NCBI GenBank assembly: GCA_949318235.1 | Contig: OX439131.1 | Span: forward strand, 44,945,226-45,009,225 | Direction of reading: 5' to 3' | Source: Ecdyonurus torrentis | Taxonomy: Eukaryota > Arthropoda > Insecta > Ephemeroptera > Heptageniidae | Length of the DNA: 64,000 nt | Program-made: the position numbers and the translations under genes | Part shown: in pieces, positions 47,921 to 56,871 of the stretch | Numbering within the stretch: the first letter of the stretch is position 1 | Layout: each line of letters starts with the position of its first letter | Notes under the pieces: model-generated | Told to the model about the DNA's origin: nothing | Seen by the model: only the letters and a program-made list of their open reading frames with translations | Database searches by the model: none

Positions 47921-48462
47921 GTGCAGTATACTACAGAACCAAATTTGAATTCATAGCAATATACACGCGATACCTGTGTAATCTAACCAGCGTGTATAAT
48001 ATATATAATATAAATAATATTATATAATATAAAATTTATTCGAACTTCTTTATTGAATTCTTGAAAATTTGCCCATTCATAAAGAGGCAGTGGGTACATA
48101 AATGGGCTACATGATGTAATATACCCTATATATAGTACAGTACATTATAGTACATATATGCCTATACAGTATATGTGTGATATTCTAATGCGGTAATATA
48201 ACGTATTTGTATGGCTACTTTTAATTCCCCATTTGAGTAAATTGTATTATGTCATTGAGCAATATATAGTAAAATTTTATATACTATACAGTATGGCTGT
48301 AACGGCATGAATTCTAAATATAAAAGAATTTTTGATATATTTATATTTATGCACATATTGCATACATGATACATGTAGAAAAATAAAAAAATTCCTTATC
48401 CTTATTACAATATGCATGCAAAATACTTGAGACATGGTTATGATTATTATCACAAAACTTAC

Positions 48463-48737
48463 ATTGCATTGTTCATCTCTCCATCCTGTGGTGTGGACAT
48501 GGCACTCTCACTCTCGTCGGTCACTGAAGTAGCAGCACAGCCACTGGCGTCAATGCTCCTCTCGTCCTCACAGGTAAAAATACGAAGTGCGCACTCTCGC
48601 TCCCAGCGCCGGGCAAGCAGCGAGGGACGCTCCGGTCTCGTCTGTAGTGCGCACCGTCCACTCACCACGTCTACCTCACCTTCACCTTCGAATTTCTCCT
48701 CTAGTGACGACCACTCGGAGTCGCCTGCTCCGTACAT
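48463..48737 (-). CDS. Gene 2, alternative first coding exon A (1027-residue isoform)
   Basis: A 275-nt GC-rich open segment with donor GCAAT|GTAAGT, leaving two bases just as exon B does, so splicing to 42895-42974 keeps frame (Ile codon at the junction). It opens MYGAGDSEWSSLEEKFEGEG, is acidic, and is probably disordered, giving a 1027-residue protein. The ATG sits 7 nt after a possible acceptor (ATTGCGCAG), so this could be the second exon of a transcript starting farther upstream, with either a non-coding leader or more coding sequence. A plus-strand ORF covering the same bases is a shadow. Confidence 0.6.
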
Positions 48738-49081
48738 CGTGACCTGCGCAATAATTATGAGCTCTATTTTGATATACGTGATACTGATAAATAATAAATA
48801 AATGTCAGTTGAAAAAAAGTTAATAATAATAATAAAACGAATGTCTGATAGTCAAACTATATTTTATGATTTTGGTTTTATAATATTATTTATTGTAAAT
48901 AAAACAAACAGAAAATAAGAAAAATATTGGCAATTCCCACACCTCACGTCAGCAAACTTTGAACTATATTTTGCATTTTTTGTATATCTTATTCAAACAA
49001 GAAAATATCATGCATTGTAAATTTTACCTGTAAAAATTAAAACACGCGCGTTAACAGTTAAATTATGCTTTCAAGGATATG

Positions 49082-49199
49082 CGAGAAAAATAAACGATTT
49101 TTTAAGATTAATTTTCCAAAGAAATTATCCAAATACCGCACCTTTGTACGCTGTTATTCATTGGTCCAGTATGGCGTCATGCGCATATATACCCTATAT
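49082..49199. mobile_element. TAGGGT-family MITE, truncated copy
   Basis: Only one end is present: GGTCCAGTATGGCGTCATGC followed by ATATATACCCTATA. Confidence 0.55.
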
Positions 49200-49630
49200 A
49201 AATTAAGTATCCCTATCCCGTATCCCTATACAATTCCATATTAAAGTATGCATATTTAAGCATAATTATATAACATACAAATAAAACGTGTATGTATATA
49301 CCAGAAATGATCATGATCTTACATTATAATTTACAACTTTAGTTCTATATAAAATATAAGTCCAAAATTTTGTCTTTTTGAATATGTTATAAAATCCAAC
49401 ATTTCCTAAACATTTAATTTTATTATAGCAAGACAAAATTATTAATATAAAAATTAACAAGTTAGTATTTAATTGTGCTCATTATAAAGGGAATAAAAAA
49501 CATGATGTATATATTATTATATAATATAATTAATCGAACACAAAGTGCGATGCCACAGAGTATATACTCGTACGTACATATGTACGAAGCAATATTTTCA
49601 ATGTACATTTGAAAATTGCTCCGCCGAGTA

Positions 49631-49794
49631 TTGACTAATAAAGGAACAACTGTTTTGAAGCCGACTATAAGCAATTTCGATCACATCCGCTTCCGTTTCG
49701 AATTAATACGCATGCGCAGTAAGTCGAAACGGAAGCGGATATGAACGAAATTGCTTATAGTCAGCTTCAAAACAGTTGTTCCTTTATCAGTCAA
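49631..49794. mobile_element. TA-flanked palindromic MITE 'TTGACTAATAAAGG', copy 1
   Basis: TTGACTAATAAAGGAACAAC at the left mirrors GTTGTTCCTTTATCAGTCAA at the right, with TA on each side. The arms pair almost throughout (GCATGCGC near the centre). Three copies occur in the window. Confidence 0.85.
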
Positions 49795-50281
49795 TAGGCT
49801 ATAAGATGCTCTATATGCTCTGTTATTTACAATATAAATAGTGGTATTCCAACATATGGATTCGAAAAATTAATTATTTTGTGCTGCTTTTTTATTATAA
49901 TAATATTATAAATTAATTTCTTCGTCCGGCTATACTTTTTTTATTTAGTTTATCGCTTTTGCGTTGACTTCTATATTTTATAGAAGGCAGGGCTAGAGTT
50001 TATAGTACATTTACGTTTATGTACAATAGTTCGCTATAAGCAGGGTTTTTGTATTTTAAGTATGTATTCGTTTCATTCCTGCTGAGCGACCGACAAATTG
50101 AAATAAATTAATTGCAACGATGATACACGATCCATACGATCATATATAGCGATCATAGTGTGATAAAATGTTGAAACGTTTGTGAGCAGCATAATATATA
50201 ATATATGCAGCTATAATTCGCAATTGTGCAAATAAACGCCGAAGCCGCGACGCGTATATATATAACTATAAATATTCTATA

Positions 50282-50423
50282 CAGGGCTAAAATAAGTAAG
50301 GAGCGGAGCTCCGGTAAAAAGTTGAACATTTAACATTATGCGCTTATGGGAGCTCCGGAGCTATATTGATTTTTTAAGCATTATGATAGCTCCGGTAAAA
50401 GAATTTTTCTACTTTAAGCCCTG
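50282..50423. mobile_element. hAT-like MITE with 8-bp target duplication
   Basis: CAGGGCTAAAATAAG at the left and CTTTAAGCCCTG at the right are inverted repeats. The flanks are ATTCTATA (50274-50281) and ATTCTATT (50424-50431), an 8-bp duplication with one mismatch, as produced by hAT transposases. The interior contains GGAGCTCCGG palindromes. Confidence 0.7.
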
Positions 50424-51453
50424 ATTCTATTATACATACATTCGCATCATGTAATCTGCGTTCACCGATAATTAAATAATATCTTAAGTAATTTAATATG
50501 CAATATGAATGATTGTTTATAACACAAATAATAGAAAGCTTCCCGATAAAGAGAAGAAAAAAAAAATCAACCAAGCACAATCATGTGTTTAGTATAACTT
50601 TTCTTACCTATAGTTTTACACGTGTTCTTTTTGGTATTCCAGCTTCTTTTATATTTTCACATCTTTTATATCCATTTATTCAATGAAATTCATTTAATTA
50701 TACCACTTTCACTGTCATTTTACTTTAAAATTTGGATGAAATTATAAGAAATGATTGAAAAACTGTCTTGAAATTTTGTTACAAAAGAATAAGAAAGTGA
50801 CGATCGAAATTCATTCTAGGCGCGCGCTAATTTGAATATTTGTCTTTCGAAGCTTGCAGATCTTTTCTTAACCTTCCACTTAAACACTGTTCTTCAAAAC
50901 ATTATTAAAGTATTTGATAATTTTTTTTATTTCCATTATAAATAATTAATATACATAATCTAAACAGATTTCATGCAATAACTAATCTTATTATTATTAT
51001 TATTTGGGTGAACAATGCAACATAAATATAGGAAATTAGGTTGGAAAAAAAATCAAAAGTTGAAGCTTTGCAGAAAAATATATTTGGAAATAAAAGCATT
51101 CTTGTTAAACAAATAAAACACAAAGAAGTAAAAATATTAGAAATTAAAAAAAAAAAAAAAAAAAAAAAAATGTTATTCAACATTTTGCTGATTTGTCGGA
51201 ACAATAAAATGCTAATCTACACATACATTTAATGATAAGAAGACGAAAAACATTTAAACTACAGAATGTTCTCTGAATATCGGGACCAGCAAAATACAAA
51301 TTATTTATTTATTTATTTTCTATTTCGCTGGTCTTGCTGAATATAAATAAAATATCGCATGTAAGGAATAGTTATACTGTGTTACATATTTAATTTCATA
51401 ATTATTATCACTCTACTAGAGAGTAAATAAATGTCAGTTATCCAAATGATATA

Positions 51454-51617
51454 TTGACAAATAAAGGAACATAATATGTATTGAGGCCAACTGTAAGCAA
51501 TTTCTGTCACATCCGCTTCCGTTTCTACTTACTATGCATGTGCAGAACGTCAAAACGGAAGCAGTGAGCAAAATTGCTCATAGTCGGCCTCAACACAGTT
51601 GTTCTTTTATCAGTCAA
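51454..51617. mobile_element. TA-flanked palindromic MITE 'TTGACTAATAAAGG', copy 2
   Basis: Ends TTGACAAATAAAGGAAC and GTTCTTTTATCAGTCAA; the interior aligns with the other copies (AATTTCTGTCACATCCGCTT). TA is present on the left only. Confidence 0.8.
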
Positions 51618-51922
51618 TTGTCAGTCATTCAATTCACATAAGTTAAGTCTGCTTTTTTCATTTTCCAATATATATTACATTTTTAATAATGAAGAACATA
51701 ATTAGATTAAATATTTCTTATGACTAACAAAGCTGTAACTTAATCAAGGCACACATTAATTTAAATTATAAATATACAAATGGCAATTAAAAAAATTACA
51801 ATATACATATGACCCAATATACAGTATTAACAATTATACATAAATTACTTTATTTAATAACTATAAGATTCTGAACAAACCCCTAAATTTTGCTTTACTT
51901 TTAAAATCAAATTATAATAATG

Positions 51923-52018
51923 CTGCTTGTAAACCCTGTTCTCTGCTCCTAAAATGACGATTAACTTTGGTTATTCCAATGGAATGGGCATTTTTTGGTG
52001 CAAGAAAACCGGTATAAC
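51923..52018. mobile_element. 'ATGTTCGTAAACCCTG' MITE, copy 4 (partial)
   Basis: TGCTTGTAAACCCTGTTCTC followed by TGCTCC at the left and GGTGCAAGAAAACCGG at the right; a poor match. Confidence 0.4.
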
Positions 52019-52708
52019 CAACACCAATAACTACTGTATAAGAACAGATCAAGTTTTTTTTTTTTTTTGAAATATGTCAGAAAGTTGGTGGCAAAAAAAG
52101 TCATACGAATTCAAATTTTGGATTACATCTTAAAAACTCACAAATTTCAGTATCAAAAATGTATAGAATCTCATTTAATGTTCAAATATATCAACGATTA
52201 AACTATTTGTCTATTATTTGTATGCTATATATTATGATTATGAACACTAGCAACAAAAAAAAAGGCACAAAATTTATGAAATATCAAATAAAACCCAAAT
52301 AAAATTTAATTAATGGTTCCACAAGCTCATTTTAGAAATTAGCAGTACATAAAAAAAAAAAAAAAAAAAAAAAAAACATTAGCAGACGTTTGGTACACAA
52401 ATGCAAGAAAATATTGCGAAATATATAAATATACAATAAATGCAGCTTTAGTCGATTGATATAGGAATATAATATATTTAGAACATTATTTAATATATTC
52501 TGCTCAGTTTAGAAGTTTTCACTTAAACACTACATATTGTCAAGTCAGTACATTTTTTTTAAAGTTCAGACTGTTCATTGAAGTGCCTTTACCTAACGCT
52601 ATATAATTATTAAGAATCAGCAGTTTAGCAGAGGCAAAGTTTTACCAAAACAGATTGTAATTAATAATCTAATAATTATTAGATTGTAAAATAATAATAT
52701 GTTAAAAG

Positions 52709-52714
52709 TTTTAT
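52709..52714 (-). terminator. Candidate distal polyadenylation signal of gene 3
   Basis: Minus-strand AATAAA about 565 nt downstream of the gene 3 stop. An earlier AATAAA overlaps the stop codon itself (53278-53283), which is unusually close; either could be used. Confidence 0.3.
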
Positions 52715-53278
52715 TACAAAGATTATGGAAAGATAAATTAAGGAAAAGAAACCACTGTGGTAGGGTACAATAAATTAAAAGGAAATGATAGAAGAAATCA
52801 GAAAGTTTCTTTTTACAGTAAGTGAACAGAGATGTCCTACAGTTTAGTGGTGAATTTGTAGATTTATAGTTTCTCGCCAAGTCTGCAAGGAGTTACAATA
52901 ATGCTACTTTTCTCTTATAAACTTTTGCTAAAAGCTCTTTGATCTCTAACATACAATTTATGGTCTCTGTGCTAGCAAGAGATTTATCAGCTACCGGTAA
53001 AGGACATCTCTTCACCGTGGTAAGGCAAGCACTGGGAAATTTTCCTCTATACTTTTAATTTATTAAAGATCGTGGTAACTGCAAAATATATTTGCAAACT
53101 TTGGCATCACATGAGAGCCAAAAGTTTTAATGGAATCCAAAAGAAAAACCAAATTACCAATAAAATGTTACTTATATGATTTTTTTATAGGTATATTATT
53201 TTTATAAAAGATAACAATTATATTAATTTTCTAACATCACAATACAGCCAATGATGAAGATTATTATTAAATAACATT

Positions 53279-54100
53279 TTATTGGTTATTATAAATTCCA
53301 TCAATAAGAAAATCCATACGTCGATAGTGCCTTCTTTCCCACAAATCGGCTCCTTTCTTATACATAAGAGCACCAAGTATGATAATAAGAGGGATAGCAA
53401 AGATAATGCCTACTACTGGAATCACATAGTCTTCTTGCTGTGCTGGCATCTGTTGTTCTGGTACGTCTGATGTCACGTTAGGTTTGTGATGATGTGGCAC
53501 TGGTGATGGTGCCACCGAGGAGGGCACAGGACTAACTGAAGATGTGATTACACTCTTTGTAGTGGTCACCTGTGTTGTATTGATCTTAACATCAGGTATC
53601 ACAACTGGAGGAGGAGGAGGAGGAGACGTAGAACTTGGCTTCAGTTCAATGTGACAACACGTACAATTTTTCAACTGCTCTTCAGTCGTTATATTAACAC
53701 AACACTCGCACGAGACAGTAGTTGTTGATTTCGAATCATCCATATTTGCAGATACACCTTTACGAGCTTTAATACTAGAATTTTTATCATGACCAGTCTC
53801 AGGCCATGTTACTGATGCCATAGCATTTTCAACAGGCAAGACTGGATGAGTTGTATTCATTTCAACTGCTTTAGGTTGCATTAGGGTTGTAGGGGATGTT
53901 GTGGTTGTTTTATTGATAGACCCACCCTCCATAAATAGTGAGCTTGTAGTTAAATTTTCATTTCTTCGATCTACCAACTCATGTCCTAAGTTGATTGCTA
54001 ATGGCTGGTCTGATTTTTTACTTTCACTGCTGCCACTGATCTCTCCAGACGATAAGCAGCTTAAAGCAATCAGTAGAAATATGACAGATTTCTGCATCAT
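53279..54100 (-). CDS. Gene 3: mucin-like type I single-pass membrane protein
   Basis: A 273-residue ORF. Residues 1-19 are a classical signal peptide (MMQKSVIFLLIALSCLSSG). The ectodomain (about 20-224) is rich in Ser, Thr and Pro, consistent with O-glycosylation, with eight N-glycosylation sequons (Asn 49, 63, 82, 107, 136, 145, 174, 208), a proline run near 160-165, and two CxCC motifs (131-134 and 146-149) that probably form disulfides. Residues 225-246 are a transmembrane helix with two prolines. The 27-residue cytoplasmic tail (WERRHYRRMDFLIDGIYNNQ at the end) is basic then acidic and looks far better conserved in style than the ectodomain. The ATG follows a leader with an acceptor at 54123, so at least one non-coding 5' exon exists. 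Family not recognised. Confidence 0.85.
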   Translation of the reverse strand: MMQKSVIFLLIALSCLSSGEISGSSESKKSDQPLAINLGHELVDRRNENLTTSSLFMEGGSINKTTTTSPTTLMQPKAVEMNTTHPVLPVENAMASVTWPETGHDKNSSIKARKGVSANMDDSKSTTTVSCECCVNITTEEQLKNCTCCHIELKPSSTSPPPPPPVVIPDVKINTTQVTTTKSVITSSVSPVPSSVAPSPVPHHHKPNVTSDVPEQQMPAQQEDYVIPVVGIIFAIPLIIILGALMYKKGADLWERRHYRRMDFLIDGIYNNQ

Positions 54101-54122
54101 TTTGAATTTTTAATTATGTAAG
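54101..54122 (-). other. Gene 3 5' UTR end of coding exon
   Basis: 22 nt lie between the ATG and a strong acceptor (TTTGTGTTTCAG, minus strand). This implies a spliced 5' UTR with the first exon and promoter farther right. I could not locate that exon. Confidence 0.6.
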
Positions 54123-54277
54123 CTGAAACACAAACAGAATTATTAAAATCGTCACCTGGATGTATTAAAATCATCATTGTATGTATATATTTTAGTAAGT
54201 ATATCATTCACATTATTCATTTATTTGTTGTAACTTTGTGCAGCATTTCAGCAACAAATACACAACTTCACATAATC

Positions 54278-55246
54278 AGGACATATCATTAGCAAGGTTC
54301 ATTAGTTCGATCACTGGCAAGGATCATTATTAGTTTTATGTTAATTTTCGCATGGTATAGGGCTTACCATGTTAATATGAGGTTTTTGAAATTTGAATTG
54401 CTCGCTTCAGTACAGTATCTTTAAAATACGTTGGATTACACATCATCATCAAGTAAAAAGCAAAACTAAAAATGAATTTTGGATGTGAACAAGCCTCAGT
54501 CCGATAAGGGTCTCGTTTTTGCCAGTAACAGAATAGTAACTGCAGTCTGTCAAAGCTGAATTTTTAAAGAATGTATCAAAATGATATTTTATTACCATAT
54601 TTGAAAGGCCATCAATTACAAACTGCACTTTTTGGCTAAACCTCGACTCTTACTTGGAGTCAACTTAGAGCATATTTTCACCTAGGCATACGTAGTTCCT
54701 TTGACTTTGGACTTGATTAAATTCAAAATACACACATTTTGAGTTTGAGTTGTGCTTTTTTACTTTATAGGGTCTATGCATTCATGTTAAAGTCGACGCC
54801 ATGTTGGATAACTCAATAACATGGGTGACATAGGGAAAAAAATCATTTTGCCAGTTTAAAAACACTATGCAATATTTTTGAGAGCATTGATGTTGTAAAT
54901 ATGTTGCATTAGTATCTCAAGTATGTGAGAAAAATAGCGGTAACAAAAAATTAAACGATTTCCCAAAGAAAATTGGCTTAAATGAAGTTTGTCCTATGCT
55001 GAGCAATGTTATGCACTACTCCAGTATGGCCTCAAAGCGCAATAAATATGACGTCATCCGCATACACCCTATAGCAATGTACGATTTAAAGTGTTTTAAA
55101 GATTCTGAAGCAAGCAATTCAAAAACCTCAACTTAAAGGTAAACGGGGTAAACCCTATGTGTATGTATACGAGGACCAAAATTAATAACATAAAACTAAT
55201 ACTGACCCTTGCCAGTGATCAACCTAATGACCCTTGTCAATGACAT
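54278..55246. mobile_element. Inverted-repeat element with a nested MITE
   Basis: Arms of about 155 bp (54278-54430 and 55081-55246) are imperfect inverted repeats: for example GATCACTGGCAAGG at the left is mirrored by CCTTGCCAGTGATC at the right, and GAGGTTTTTGAA by TTCAAAAACCTC. The centre contains a complete TAGGGT-family MITE (54766-55073). Confidence 0.65.
54766..55073. mobile_element. TAGGGT-family MITE, copy 3 (nested, inverted)
   Basis: TATAGGGTCTATGCATTCAT at the left and GACGTCATCCGCATACACCC then TATA at the right: TA on both sides and TAGGGT/ACCCTA ends. This is the best-preserved ends of the family. Confidence 0.75.
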
Positions 55247-55572
55247 GTTGTTGTCTATTTTTGACCCTTGCACAATGTAATTTTTCTGTTATTTTCTGCG
55301 GAAGAGTACCCTGATTCTGCCTGTGTGATTTCTCCCTTGTAACTTAAATTTGCGTGGCATCAAAATTTGGATATACATACATACATACGCAAAAACGGGC
55401 AGACTTTCTACAACTTCTATTATTATAATTTTTGTTACGTACGGTAAAGCAAACAAATTTTGCTTGCTGCGCAAAGCTACAACTTTACAATAAAATAACA
55501 ATATTTAAATGTATGTGAATGCTGAAAATGCACCTATCCTATACCGTATGTAATGATGTGTATGGTAGATAT

Positions 55573-56759
55573 GCCACTTTTCGGCCACTTCCACTTTTCG
55601 GCCACTTTGAACTTTGAAAGCCTATAATAAAAAATCTAAATGGACCAGGGACAAATTTTTTGTATAATTAGCTCCAGAAAACCTTAGCCAGTATTGTGTT
55701 AGAAATTGAAATGCTTAGCCTCATAGGATTTTTTGTTATTAAATTATTAACTCGGCGAGAACTTAAAAATTGCACAAATTTACGCTTCTTCTAATGTTAT
55801 GTAAAAACATCATATCAGCACTTCAGGAAAATAAGGGTCTAGTTACAAATTCTTGACAGCCATCTCAAACCCACTGAATCTATAGTATCTCAGCTAAGTA
55901 TTAACCACCATAAATCTTAAGTTGGCCTTAGCCAATTTTTTTAAGACTGAATATAAAAGTGGCCGAAAAGTGGACACGATGTTTCGTACCGGTGTCACTT
56001 TTCGGCCACCTAATTTGCTAAGTTCAATATTTTTTCCTGGCAAAACTGTAGATTTGAAATCAGGTTTGATCCCCTGAACTTGCTCTGGGGACAACATAGT
56101 TTTAGTAAAAAATAAGAAAACAGTTCTGAGAACCATAAGTCGTTGCCAAAGACGGTCCAAAAATCCCCAACCCAACATTCGTTATTAAGTGAAAATTGCA
56201 ACTTTTTTTTTTCTTCAAAGGGGGGAAAAAATACGTAATTTTTTTAATGTACAGAAATGTTCCTCATACACTGTAGAATTCAAATATTAAAACCCCCAAA
56301 GTCATAATTTTTATTTTTATTATAATACTTAAAAAAAGTACGCGTAAGCCCGGGCGTCGTGTACCATTTTAAGGGTCAATTTTATCGCAACTCAGATTTG
56401 TGGGAACAGTTTTATTATTTTTATTTCATATAATGTTATATTGAGAGTGACATCAGGCTATCAAACATACCCCTAAATAAACAGCTCCAGCAATAAAAAA
56501 TTTCAAAAGTAGCCACGCGTGGCCGTTAGGTTTGTGTTTAGCAAATTTAAAGCGCTATAGCGACCAAAATAATTGCAACATGCTAATTTTTTCCTAACAT
56601 ACACAATAAATGAATTCATTTTAATAATTTGACAAACAAACAAAAAATTAATCGTGCGCAAACATGCTAGAAAACAGCTTGCGAATGTGCGTTCCTAACG
56701 TAAGGTGGCCGAAAAGTCAAATTTCAGTGGCCAGAAAGTAGCATAAGTGGCCGAAAACT
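55573..56759. repeat. Subterminal GTGGCCGAAAAG motif array
   Basis: CCACTTTTCGGCCACTT or its complement occurs at 55573-55590, 55591-55608, 55958-55973, 55995-56010, 56704-56718 and, degenerate, at 56727-56741 and 56745-56759, and once at the right end (62775-62791). Both orientations occur. They are candidate transposase-binding sites (inference). Confidence 0.75.
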
Positions 56760-56871
56760 GAGCATTTACAAAATCGAACTTTAAACTGTCCTCGTAATTA
56801 ATTGAATGTTAAAACCAACAATTTTTTTATATGATTATGTTAGTAAGGTATTACTTTAACCGGTAAGATGT

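Larger units (their letters stand above)
48738..52700. other. Intergenic region between genes 2 and 3
   Basis: Mostly AT-rich and non-coding, with a truncated TAGGGT-family element (49082-49199), two copies of a TA-flanked palindrome (49631-49794, 51454-51617), a hAT-like element (50282-50423), a partial 'CGTAAACCCTG' element (51923-52018) and poly-A runs (51147-51170, 52350-52376). No convincing exon was seen. Confidence 0.5.
54123..55560 (-). other. Gene 3 leader intron, proximal part
   Basis: Non-coding AT-rich DNA holding the inverted-repeat element 54278-55246 with a nested TAGGGT-family transposon. The foldback transposon begins at 55561, so if the gene 3 first exon lies beyond 62804 the transposon sits inside this intron. 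Confidence 0.4.

Noticed and set aside
48412..48801. 129-codon plus-strand ORF
   Set aside because: Antisense shadow of gene 2 exon A; the minus strand has the donor and in-frame continuation.
55894..56201. Two overlapping minus-strand ORFs (94 and 63 codons) in the foldback subterminal region
   Set aside because: Considered as a transposase remnant. No catalytic or DNA-binding motif can be seen and the frame is broken by subterminal motif copies, so no coding feature is claimed.
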